From NCBI RefSeq assembly GCF_029784165.1, contig NC_073695.1:96949485-97013484 (forward strand): DNA of 64,000 nucleotides, written 5' to 3'. The notes beneath the pieces were generated by a model. The model saw only the letters and a program-made list of their open reading frames with translations. It searched no databases and was not told the DNA's origin. Positions 22,381 to 33,375 of the stretch are shown piece by piece. This DNA is from Wyeomyia smithii. Taxonomy: Eukaryota; Arthropoda; Insecta; Diptera; Culicidae. The number at the start of each line of letters is the position of its first letter. The stretch's first letter is position 1. A program made the position numbers and the translations under genes.

Positions 22381-24180
22381 AGGTAAGAATTGAGCCCAAC
22401 ATTATACCAAAAAATTTTAAGAAAACTTTACCTACTGATTAGGACATTTTTGTTCCAGATTTGTTCAGTTAATGTTATTTCGCGATCTGGACATGCATGG
22501 ATGCATAAATTTGAAACAGTACGTGACACGTACGATTCTACAGTATACCATCATGTTCTGAGCTTTAGAAACGAGTTACGAGGTCCAAGATAAGTTTGGA
22601 ATACTACGTAGAAGTTTTGATATTCTCAAGCTATTTTCTAATAAATCGCGGTGTTGAACGATGTATTTCAAAAAAGACATGATGCTTTTAACAATGATCT
22701 GATAAAACAGTTATTAATTTGGAAAAATAGAATAAATTGTAAAAATTCTTCCTAAAGTGGCCCCCGTTACCCTACCAGTTAAAAAAGGGATAAAATAATT
22801 GGAAAAATGTTATAAAATTATCTATATCTTTGCAATAGGACAACTTTCATTTTTATGACGAAATGATTAAGATTCAATTTTATCCCTAGTAAATCATGAA
22901 AGATCTAACATAGCACCATATTAAATGAAATATTTAGTACGAATAATTACTTCAGAGAAACGTCATTGAAAAATCTACTCTTATTTACAAATTGTTAAGC
23001 AATAATCGCTAGACGTGGTTGAACAAGAGTATTAACTATTCGAACACTTTTGTTTCACTTCGATTCAATATTGAATGTTGTGTATTCAGTCGACACAAAA
23101 CTGTTTCAGTTTAACATCAACAACCGAACTAAAACTCTGCCATTCTAGCTTCCATAATCCAACTGAGAATAATATTCGCTTACCCTCCTTCTGCAATATT
23201 ATGCTAATCCAATCGTGGAAATGCTCTTTACGGATGCTGCTTGTGTGGAGAGGGTAGTTCAATCGGCAAGCTAGTTTCGATCTGTCATGAAGCGCACGGA
23301 ATGTTTTGATTTTAGTGCCGTGCTGCTAGTGGCTCAGGTTGATACATAACGTCGAATATAAATGGATCTGTTTCAGAGCTTAATATGCTTTTTTTAATAT
23401 TAGAGTTCATTGAAATGATTTTTTTTATATTTTTAGACCACACATTCAATAAATGGAGGAAAACGACTGACGTAATTCATATCTTTTATCAAATATTTGA
23501 TCAGATATCAATTTTAATAATTCTCTGCTAACAACGGTGAGATACCATTGAAAAATGTTTCAGAAAACAACGCGTATATTTCTTTATGAAAAACCCTTTT
23601 AACCACCCCAAAAACCCTTTAAGCACAGCAAAGAACAAACACGTGTAATATACAGCTCCAACACCAGCCGCGATAAAGCAGCCAATATCCCTCTGGGAAC
23701 TTTCGCAATTTTGATGCGAAGGTTTGTACAATTTTATGACATTTTTCGTTCCATTGTTTCGCACGGTGCAGTCAGCAACCTGCAAGAGGCGAGAAAGTTA
23801 CCACCACAACACATGGAAAAAACAACCAGCTCTTCTGTACATCCGCAGGACGGAAAGTCAAACGAATCCACACACTCGTAAGCTAATGTCAATCATTCGA
23901 TTTTACGAGACCTCAGGCTGCCATTGCCTAGCGTCGTAATCATCGTTGGGATTATGTGTATATCATTGTCGGTTTATTTCCATATGCACGGGGGGAGCAT
24001 TTCTTCTGCCATTATTCCCGCCCGTCACTGCCAAGTAATCAATTTTTCGCCTTTAAACCCATCGACAGACACCGCGAGAAGCGGATGGTTAATGACGCGT
24101 GGAGGGCATCACCACAATTTCCGTGTACTATAATAGTGTATGCTAATGTGCCAGCAGAGAATAGCAGAGATAGCACCTAC
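22381..24180. other. Presumed intron of the CNG-like gene, nothing recognised
   Basis: Downstream (in the minus-strand sense) of the channel exon donor at 24180-24179. Frames on the plus strand at 23.7-24.46 kb are shadows of, or lie next to, the channel exon. No C-linker or cyclic-nucleotide-binding motif was found here or anywhere in 1-24180, so the next exon lies outside the window or is too short to see. Confidence 0.45.
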
Positions 24181-24998
24181 CTTGAAACTCCTTACGGGCC
24201 GCACTGACCGAGGTAACGATGTTGGCCACGTGACCGAGGACCGTCGCAAACAGCATCAGACCGAACAGCAGCTGCACTATCACAAACACGTATTCCGCCT
24301 TGGAGCGTGGCCGCGGCAGATCTCCGATCGTTGTCAGTGCCAGTGTGCACCAGTAGTAGCTTTGCAGATACTGCTTCACCACGTCCGCCGATTCCGAGTC
24401 GTGGAACACCCAGTTCTTGGAGCCGAAACCGTTATTCTTATAGATTATGTGATATAAACAACCGTTCCAGTGGAATATAACTAATAGATAGTGTATTAAT
24501 GAGGTCGAACGGAACAAATTCGGATAGTTTGTGTGCCGCTCGGTGCGATCCATAAAGGCCCAGAACCGGTAAATCTTGACTAGCCTAAACGATCTTAGTA
24601 TCGAGTTGAACCCTATCGATAAGTATAAAAAATCTAACGGCAACAAACAAAGGCAGTCTATGTAGAACGTCGTCGAGTTCATATAGTGCTGCCGGAGCTT
24701 GGTCGAGTCGGTCTGCAGCACACCGTCCTCGAGGTAACCCGTGCGGAAGTGGAACAGAATATCTACGAGGTATAAAAAATCGGAAAAGTAGTCCAGACAG
24801 AACCACAGCACGATCGATTCGCCGTTGATCTCCTGGAACGCGAACCGGTAGATGATCACCCAGAAGTTGTACAGGAACGCCATCGACACCACCATCGACC
24901 AGTAGTAGCACAACCGGCCGGCCGGATCGAACACGAACGACCAGCGGCGGCCGTTGGATTTGCGCGAGGATGTCGAGCAACCGGACCGTCGACCGAAG
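24181..24998 (-). CDS. Cngl: CNG-like cation channel, exon encoding S1 to S6 and pore
   Basis: An 818-bp exon encodes the membrane core of a cyclic-nucleotide-gated channel. The acceptor is a clear pyrimidine tract ending CATTCCAG just above 24998, and the donor is CAAG|GTAGGT at 24180. In order: VFDPAGRLCYYWSM leading into S1, S2 around WFCLDYFSDFLYLVDILFHF, S3 TTFYIDCLCLLPLDFLYL, S4 ILRSFRLVKIYRFWAFMDR with spaced basic residues, S5 LIHYLLVIFHWNGCLYHIIY, pore LQSYYWCTLALTTIGDLP, and S6 FVIVQLLFGLMLFATVLGHV. The pore TTIGD keeps the CNG layout, with Asp where many CNG channels have Glu. The exon ends at KEFQ, just before the C-linker. The sequence matches my recollection of insect Cngl closely; the symbol is by family resemblance. 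It is the least decayed long coding block in the first 60 kb. Confidence 0.93.
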
Positions 24999-25499
24999 CT
25001 GGAATGAGAGGGAGAGAATTTGGAAATTGAAATAAAATATTTTAAAAGTATCAAAAATAGTTCAAAAAATTAAAAGAAGCGTCTTAGCAATTCGATTTTA
25101 TAAAAAAAAAAAAAAAACCATATAAGATCTTTTTTAACACTTTGATCAGCAACGGCATAGGGTATACAAAAACCTGAATTAATTCACTTAGCGGTGAAAC
25201 CCAGCCTTTCTCATTCGAACTTATTATTTGGTAAAATAGATTTACATGAACTCTTAGAAAACCTAAATTAATCCACCTAGCGGTCAGACCCAGCCTTTCT
25301 CATTCTTTTTTTTATTTGAAAAAACAGATTTACATGAACGCTTCAATCCAATAAATGTATATTCACTCTTTAGGTTCTAAAATATAGATGTTGTTCTCTA
25401 TATATATAAAAATGCAATCCGGTCTGTCTGTCTGTCTGATCCATATAGGCTCGTAAACTTCCGAGCCGATCAACGTGAAAATTTGTATGTAGGGGTTTT

Positions 25500-26040
25500 T
25501 GGTGCCGATAAAGGTTCCTATGATAGTTTGAGACCCCTCCCTCTTCTGGAAGGGAGGGTTCCCATACAAATGAAACATAAATTTCTGCACAACACAAGAA
25601 CAAACCAAGCAAATGAAACCGAAATCGGCATGTGGATGTTTTAAGGGGTATTTAATATGTCCATAATAGTTAGATGAAACAGAAATTTGTGCACATCTCG
25701 AGAAATAATCAACCAAATGGAACAAAATTTGGCAGGTAAATGTTTTAGTGGTAACAAATATGTACATAATGGTTTGACACCCGAATCCCTCTTCTATAAG
25801 GGAGGGGTCCCATAAACATCAAACACAAATTTCGCACAGTTCAAGAACCAATCAAGAAAATACAACCAAATTTGGTATGTGAATGTTTTTAGAGGCAACA
25901 AATTTGTCCATAATGGTTCGACGCCCCTCCCTCTTCTGCAAGTACATGTTTCTTCACAAATTTCTGCACATCTCGCGAACTAATCTACTAAATGGAACCA
26001 TATTGGCAGGTGAATGTTTTTAGTGGTAACAAATATGTTC
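25500..26040. repeat. Diverged tandem repeat, ~140-190 bp units
   Basis: The phrases 'cccctccctcttct', 'gggagggttcccata', 'caaatttctgcaca' and 'ggcatgtgaatgtttt' recur in the same order at ~25528, ~25785 and ~25923. There are about three to four degenerate units. Minus-strand frames here of 134 and 80 codons arise only from the repeat. Confidence 0.7.
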
Positions 26041-26059
26041 CACAATCGAGCTCTGGCAA

Positions 26060-26690
26060 CATTTTGGATTGTAAGATGGCAACTTCCGGTGTCTGGCAAA
26101 CAGCCGGAAATGACCAAATACCATTCAATATGAATGTTTTCGGAACCAGAATTACGCCCAGATGACAAAAATTGATTTCACAGGCAATTTTAAAGTTCAA
26201 AATGACGACTTTCGGCTTCTGAAGAACAGTCCAAAGTGACCAAATATCACCCAATATGAGTTTTTCTTTAACCAGTATCCTAAATACCATTTTGAAATTC
26301 AAGATGGCGACTACCGGTTTGTGAAAAACAGCCTAAAATACTATCCAATATGAGTATCTCTGGAACCAGAATGATGCAAGGAGCTAACAATTGTCCTCAG
26401 GCACCATTTTGAATTTCTAAATGGCAACTTATAGGCAACAGAGGGAAATGACCGAATTATAGTCAATATGGATATTTCCGTAAACGTGATGATGCATAGA
26501 AACCAAACATTGACCCTGGACACCATTTTGAATTTAAAGACGACCACTTTAATTTTTGGAAAACAACCTAAATAACTAAATACCTCCCAATATGGGTGTT
26601 TCCGGTGTCAGATTGATGCCAGAAAATCTGCTGAAAATGACCGAATACCACTCAATATAAATATATTTAGAATTAAAGCGATGTACACAA
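26060..26690. repeat. Diverged tandem repeat, ~115 bp units
   Basis: Each unit reads approximately 'caccattttgaat..aagatggc', then 'acttccgg', 'aaatgaccaaata', 'ccaatatgag' and 'tttccggaaccaga'. At least five units are recognisable between 26060 and 26690. Further decayed units continue at about 28.1-28.3 and 28.53-28.7 kb, on both sides of a SINE insertion. Confidence 0.75.
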
Positions 26691-27884
26691 GCCAACAGTC
26701 GAGGATGTTGTCATTTCGATTAAAACCAATCATTTCAAACGAGTTGTTATTTGACTTTGATCATATCCTATGGCCGATTGGTTAAGCATTTGCAAACTTT
26801 AAACACACCGGAGAAATAAATCAATTTGAAACGTTCAAATAGTACGATACCACACTTAAATTATGTTAAGGCCATATATATCGACCAAAGCAGGTATAGT
26901 TTTAAATAGTCTTTGAATTTTTATTTCTTTCCATAATTTTTGAGCCACATATCAAATTGTTATGAAGTTTGTTATTTGTGAGTTTGAGAGATGACTCGTT
27001 CGTATGACACTAGTAATGTTCAAATAAGTCATGTACTCTTTGAGATAATAGACTTTTGTTGTATTGTTAACAATTTAATACATAACAGTTGCTTAATTTC
27101 GATTATAATCAAATGAAATGGGAACGTATAGGGCAGCCAAACTTTTAAACCACATGTTCAATCATAATTCATCAGTTAACCCTTAACTAGCCCGCTCATC
27201 TGATATCAATATTGATCAAATCGGTTGTATAGTTTCTGAGATAATGAAGTTTCGTGATTTTTACAAGTCGGTACATTACGGGTGAAGTTACAGTTCGATT
27301 ACAGTAAAATTCAATATGGTCTTCTGAGGCAGCTAGACCATTCATTTGACACTAATTTTGTGGAAATCAGATCGCCCATCTCTGATAAAAGTGAGTGAGT
27401 CCAAGTAGTCTTCGGAATATGTTTCTTTTCAAATCTGGATTTTCACATTCTTAAACATAACAGGCAAAGTAATAGTCCGATTGCAAAAGAAATCAATAGG
27501 GTCTCATGGGGCAACTTGACCTTCCATTTGACACTAATTTTATGAAAATCGGTACAGCCATCTCTGAGAAACATGAGTGAGATAAAACAGTCTTCAGAAC
27601 ACGTTTCTTTTCATAACTTTCGAACAACATGTTCAATCTTTATAAAATTCAAAACTTAAGGGTTTTCCAGATAGCCCGTTCTTTTGAGCCTAATTTTGTT
27701 CAAATCGGTTGTGTAGTTTTTGAGATAATGATGTTCTATGATTTTTACTATTTGATACATAACCTCGAAACTAAAAATCCGATTACAATGAAATTGAATA
27801 GGGTCTTATGGGACAACAAGACCTTTTATTTGCAATAAATTGCCATCTCTGAGAAAAGTGAGTGAGAATAAAAATCTGCACATA

Positions 27885-27940
27885 CACACACACACACACA
27901 CATACCCACACACACACACGCATACACACACATACAGAAA
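27885..27940. repeat. (CA)n microsatellite
   Basis: CA dinucleotides interrupted by TACC and CGC. The tract sits immediately beside the CAGCTCGTCGAGCTG palindrome, as in the inverted copy at 33.3 kb. Confidence 0.95.
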
Positions 27941-28059
27941 ATGCTCAGCTCGTCGAGCTGAGTCGAGTGATATATGCCATTCGGCCCTTTGGAGCACTTT
28001 TATACTTTCGGTTTTGCAAGTGATTGCTATACCTTTCTAGGAGAAAGGCAAAAATACAC

Positions 28060-29520
28060 CTTAATAGTTTCTGCTGACTTTATTATTCATTTATTTATTT
28101 TCGTTATACCCAGTGGCCAGAATCCGACCTCAAACCCCATTTTATATCCAGATGACCACTTCTGGTTGCCTGATTATCATGAAATCTATCATATAATAAC
28201 CGAATATTGCCCAATCTGGGTATTTCGATAACGAAGATGGCGACAGTTCCCGATCAACAGCCTACAGGGATCAAATACCATCCAATACGATTTACGGAAG
28301 CGGTATGATACCCCAGCTAGTCTCGAGGTACGATGCTGGCCTAACAAGCCAGTCGTCGTAGGTTCGAGTCCTGACTCGGGAGAGACTGTTAGTGTCAGTA
28401 GGATCGTAGTGCTAGCCCCGCAATTGTCCTGTACACTTAACGGTTGGCTGCGAAGTCTGTGTATAGTAAACAGAAGGTCAAGTTCCGAACCGGAATGTAG
28501 CACCAAGGCTTTGCTTTGCTCTTATGATACCCTGAGGCTGGAATCAGACGCCGTTTTAAATTAATAAATAGTAGCTTCCGGTTTCTGGAAACCAGTCTAA
28601 AAGGGACAAACATTACCCTATGTGAGTTCAGTACACCCGGGATGATACTCAGAGGTTAGGAATCAACTCCATTCAATTGCCAAGTACAATCCAATAACGG
28701 AAATCCATTTTTTGGGTTTTTGAATATTGATGTTGTATTTGGAGGAATAATTGGAGCATAATATGTGAAATTTGACATAATATTCGTACCAATAAAGAGT
28801 CTTTCTATTAGGATAATGACTATTAATTCAAACTTTGCACAAAGCAGTTAGCTTAAAACAGCCTTTGGGTTTTGTTGCTCTGTAAGTTTGAGGAACAACC
28901 TGTTCGTTTGACACTTATTTGTTCAAAAAAGTCGTGTAATCTTTGAGAGAATGGACTTTCATAATTTTAATTTTTTAATTTTTAATAATTGTAGCTTTCT
29001 AACCATTCCTGTAAATTTTGGTGCCTCTAGTCATAAACATTTTTCAAGAGACTTAAATAATTATTTTCGTGATGTTCAGTTTGAAGGGACAAACCCGGCG
29101 AGCAATTACTATGCGACATTTTGACGTAAGTTGACGCGTCCTGACAATGACTAGGGGCACCAAATTTCATAGAAATGGGATGAAAGCTATAATCTTTCTA
29201 GCGCAACCATTTTGAGATTTAGGGCAGCATTTGTTTCGATTTTGTTGATATGGGTCCAAAAGGCAACAAAATAATTTAAACCTAACATTGTTGAAATCAG
29301 TACAGCCACCTTTGGCAAAGCGAAGTTTTCTGAACACATTTCTTTTCATAACCTTTGAACCACATGTTCATTCATCATAAAAGTCGTTAGTTAGGGGTTT
29401 TAAAGACAGCCCGTTCGTTTGATACCTATTTTGTTTAAATCGGTTTTGTGATTTCCGAGATAATGGAGTTTCATTATTTTTACATTCCGATACTTAACAG
29501 ACAAAGTTACAGTTGGTTTG
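28060..29520. repeat. Further decayed units of the same tandem repeats, split by a SINE
   Basis: Units resembling those at 26.06-26.69 kb occur at 28.1-28.3 and 28.53-28.7 kb. Units resembling 27.2-27.8 kb ('gcccgttcgtttgatacc', 'aaatcggtt', 'gagataatg') occur at 28.88-28.96 and 29.40-29.52 kb. No coding sequence was seen. Confidence 0.6.
28314..28522 (+). mobile_element. tRNA-derived SINE, 209 bp, with 10-bp target duplication
   Basis: TATGATACCC flanks the unit on both sides (28304-28313 and 28523-28532). The body has a tRNA-like 5' part with a B-box GGTTCGAGTCC at 28361-28371. Upstream is an A-box-like stretch and an anticodon-arm-like inverted repeat, TGGCC..AAC..GCCA. The tRNA-unrelated 3' part ends 'aaggctttgctttgctct'. 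Intact box elements and an exact duplication show a fairly recent insertion by LINE machinery. Confidence 0.88.
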
Positions 29521-31231
29521 CGCAACTGCACGACTCGTTCGGGACTCAGCTGTCATCAGCTAAGTATCACTAGCGTCCCGTAATACAACATTCTGCTCGC
29601 CTCGTCAGTGACTGGAGTTGCTTGCTTCGTCTTCTGTTATAGGGTCCATAAGGCTGTTTATTGCATTGTTGCATTCGAGAGTGATAGATTATTGGTTTGA
29701 GCTAAATAAGGCTCTTATATAGCCCAAATAGTGCGTTTCCGGTTAACTAAGTATAATATTATGTCGATCGTCACCGGATGTAGAAAATATTCCTGAGTTC
29801 CGGTAGGCATAGCAAGCCTGCTAATTTTTTTGAAGAATTTGATTATGGGTTGCTTGATAAAAATGCTTATCTGCATCATGGACATAGATGGGAGAACCAT
29901 GGGTTATCGAGATCAGGAATCAGTCTAAAACTCATCGAGAAATGGACATTTTTCATACAGAAGTCCCCAGAGGAGCCTATTGGCTACTCCAGAAACGACC
30001 CGCATACCAAGAAAGAAATGTCGCACGATGTTTATGAGCATGAGCATGAGCATGATTGACCGCCCGGGGTTGCTACTCCGTTATTGCCAGATCAGCTGTA
30101 ATTATACAGAGAACCAACGGATGGTGCTTGGGACTAACATTCATCCTCAATGTGTAAAAACTGATGACCTTAATCTTCATATCAGGCAATACCAGCGCTG
30201 GCCGCATCCGAATGCAGGCCAAAGAAGGAGTTTGTATAGGAATATGTTGACGTGATACTCGCTTAATTCGAAGCCGAGAACACCTCTGCACTTCCACGAG
30301 AAATCACTGGGAAAAAGAGGTAGGGTTTGCAGCAGGGTTCGTTTTGGTAAACGATGCGCTGAATTCGTGCACCGGGTTCATAATAACAAGTATCGCGCGA
30401 ACGATTTCATATTATCTTTCAAGGAAATTGTTGGGTTTCACGTTCTTTGCCAAGACAAGAAAAACAGTTCCGTACAGCAGTTTTACTTTAAACAGCTTCA
30501 ACTAGAATTAGTTTTTTTTAATCGATGACTTGTAACAAATAAATTTAGCTTACAAATCTAGTTTTTCCTTGCATGCGATTTCCCCAACCTTAAACTGCCT
30601 GAATTATCACCACCGACTGTAATTAAAAATACAATTAGGTATCGGTATCACTTCTCCCATCTATATTCGCTTACTGCAACACTATCTTTCACTTCCAACT
30701 GATCTATCTTTCCGAACTTTACTTTAATTATCAAATTTGCTACTAATTTCCAGTAAATTCTATCTTTAAACACGCCAGATTCTCTTTTCACCTTCCTGCT
30801 TTTACAATATCCGTTTGTTTACAAAATTTCTATGCTTCTATGCTCCAACACTTTTCCTTCTGTCATTTCTACGCCTTAACCCACTGACATTTCTTGGTAT
30901 TCAAGCATGCAGCGACGCGGCAGAAACATGGCCAGTGTGGCCAGAACATTCCCTGGCCCGTAACCCTGTCTCGGGAATGCTATCCGGCTCAGAGTTACCT
31001 TCTTGAATCTCCATCACTGCTAGTTTCGCTGTCGCTCGCTTGAACCTTCCGCTTTTTGAGAAATGTCGCACGTTGTTCATAAGCAAAAACGCATATGATG
31101 AACCCCAACCACGGGTTCCTTCGAGAATTCTCGGGAGTTCCGGAAGTGGCCAATGCAGCCTGTATTCAGATATATGTCTTTTGTAAGATTCCTTATGAAA
31201 AAACTGGAGATAAAAATGTCTCACGCTTTTT
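29521..31231. other. No supported gene; contains an inverted match to 35.8 kb
   Basis: The interval 29830-29980 ('gataaaaatgcttatc', 'atagatgggagaacca', 'catcgagaaatgg') matches 35.81-35.95 kb in reverse orientation, consistent with repeat DNA. A short 'gagcat' triplication lies at 30038-30055. No coding or RNA gene was identified in the rest. Confidence 0.45.
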
Positions 31232-32830
31232 GACGTAGAATTACGTCTTACGGCAACATACACAGGGGACCAGTTTCATTACAAGGATCCAATTTCAAAA
31301 ACCAAAAACATCGAGAGCGTCACAAAAATTGTCCACTTTCAACCGTTTTAAGCTCAGTCAGTTTCCAACCGATTTTCGTCATTTTTGCAGTAATCGATTG
31401 GAAAATCAACCAAGCACCCGTCCAAATGCAGAAAGTTGTAACTGATTGTTCGAACGATTGTACTATTGAAAATTGTCAAGCCTTGTCGAAACGCATATGT
31501 CGACCTCTGATTGGTCGCACAATGCTTCCTTCCCTAACAAGGTCGACAGAATATACCTAGTTGACTAAGAATGCGCGCTTTGTGTTTTATGTATAATTCA
31601 TTCCATGATTGTGCCGATACCACACGGACGTTGGTTGCTGATCGTGAAGAAGAAAGAAAAGCCGGGTTTCAATTTCTGGCTGAACGCGCTGGGCGCGTTG
31701 ATACCAAAGTTGATACATGCGAAAAAAATCTTTGTCAGAGCGGATATCGCGCGCTATCTGGACCATGAAGCATTTATGCGATAATTGAATGAAATTTGCA
31801 ACTGCAGCAACCACTCAAGGCTGCTAAATATATTTGGAAGAGCATGATGAATGGTTATTACTAAATTGCAACTTTGATTGCAGTTTGATGCTGCTGCAAT
31901 TGCGCAGCAGTGTGATGTATATTACGATTATTAACACTGGCATCACAAGCGGTATATGCCAAACAAATCCGATTCCAAACAGAAAAGTTCAGCAAGTTCT
32001 GTTAACGGCGCTGAGTCCGTTTTGGAAAATTCATAACACTTCATTAACAAATATGTAACGTCTTAAAGAAGACGGTTGTTGCTTGACATCACAGCATAAT
32101 TGTGACCCTTTTATCCGATACGTGAACGGGAACATCTTCCTTCAAGCCGTGCAACACACGATACATGTTATATTGTTGCCTTTATAAGGCAACAATAGGT
32201 TGACAAGAGGAATGTAACAATTAACTCGGAGCAGCAAACGTACGGCGGTCTGAACTTTGCGGCAAGTGTAATAGTAGAAAGTTTGTTGTAATCCGCCAAC
32301 CGGGAAGCAACCGAAAATGTTACTCCTTACAACGAGGTTTGACCTGTTGTTACAAATTTCCTGGCTCCTTTGTCGCTTGTCCCTGGAGCCATCTCAATGA
32401 TGACACATTTGTTGGCAGGTACACAGTTGACGATAGAATAATGCGCTTTCACGCTCAAATTTCGCTCATATACCGACAAACTGTGAGCAGCGTAGCCCAT
32501 CCTCTTTTTTACGAACGTAGTAGAATGATATAACTGGAAATAATTTTTTCAGTTATCCCATTCCACAACGTGCGTAAAAAATCTTTGTCAGAGCGGATAT
32601 CGTGCGCTATCTGGACCATGAAGCCTTTATGCGATAATTGAATGAAATTTGCAACTGCAGCAACCAGTCTTTTTCAAGGCTGCTAAATATATCTGGAAGA
32701 GTATAATGAATGGTTATTACTAAATTGCAACTTTGATTGCAGTTTGATGCTGCTGCAATTGCGCAGCAGTGTGATGTATATTACGATTCATTAACACTGT
32801 GCATCACAAGCGGTATATGCGAAACAAATT
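31232..32830. mobile_element. 'GTAGAATTAC'-end family, copy B, left end with internal repeats
   Basis: The left end GACGTAGAATTACGTC (31232), then 'ttacggcaac' and 'catcgagagcgtcacaaaaatt', matches the copies at 55.0 and 35.46 kb. 'cctctgattggtcg' at ~31502 matches copy F (45.68 kb). No matching right end was found before the next family, so the right limit is only the end of the internal direct repeat. One frame near 31645-31690 reads KAGFQFLAERAGR; see the findings. A perfect 11-bp-stem palindrome lies at 32172-32196. Confidence 0.55.
31721..32830 (+). repeat. Direct repeat of ~250 bp, copies at 31721-31970 and 32574-32830
   Basis: Both copies contain 'aaatctttgtcagagcggat', 'ctatctggaccatgaag', 'tgcgataattgaatgaaatt' and 'gttattactaaattgcaac', and end in 'catcacaagcggtatatgc', with small indels. 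They are more than about 90% alike by eye. The 600-bp spacer holds the hairpin at 32172-32196 and no recognised gene. Confidence 0.85.
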
Positions 32831-33179
32831 CGTAAATGTCAATTTACTAAGTTTTCATCATTACAAACCAGTCACTTTTTACAGCATCTCGATCATACTC
32901 ATGGTTCATAACAATTTACAGAAGGGGCATCTTTGCCGATTGAGGATTCCGGCCTTTCTCTGGTTAAACTCCGTCTTCTTACAGCATCATGAAATACAAA
33001 CAATCTTCATATTCATATACTTGACCAAGGATTCCGACGATACCTTCGGAAAATTAAAATTCTTTCTGCTTTGTTTATTTTAAACATTTAACAAGGCTGA
33101 AATTATTAACTGTTACTGCACAGTTCAATTGTCTGGTAAATACAACTAATATCAAACATTTATGAATTGATTATACGAT

Positions 33180-33295
33180 TTTCACCTTTGTTATACTAAA
33201 CAAAGGTTATAGATCCGAGGTTAATAGATCCGAAGACCAGAAGGCCGAATGGTATATACCATTCGACTCAGCTCGACGAACTGAGCAATGTCTGT

Positions 33296-33375
<80 letters not shown>

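Larger units (their letters stand above)
25168..28055 (+). mobile_element. Large repeat family with (CA)n and diverged tandem arrays, copy 1
   Basis: The left end has two tandem ~88-bp units, each with 'ttaatyca cytagcgg' and 'acccagcctttctcattc' (25168-25255 and 25256-25345). The interior contains a GTCT run (25419-25438), tandem ~140-190-bp units (25.5-26.04 kb), tandem ~115-bp units (26.06-26.69 kb), larger diverged units (26.7-27.85 kb), and (CA)n at 27885-27940. The right end has the palindrome CAGCTCGTCGAGCTG followed by 'ttgctatacctttctaggag'. No coding capacity was found. A second copy in reverse orientation lies at 33.18-35.41 kb. It may be a non-autonomous element or a LINE-associated repeat; class not assigned. 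Confidence 0.65.

Noticed and set aside
24140..24457. 105-codon plus-strand frame across the channel exon
   Set aside because: Antisense to the conserved pore and S6 exon, with no motif of its own.
27806..28040. Cys/Val- and His/Thr-rich frames
   Set aside because: They come from the (CA)n microsatellite.
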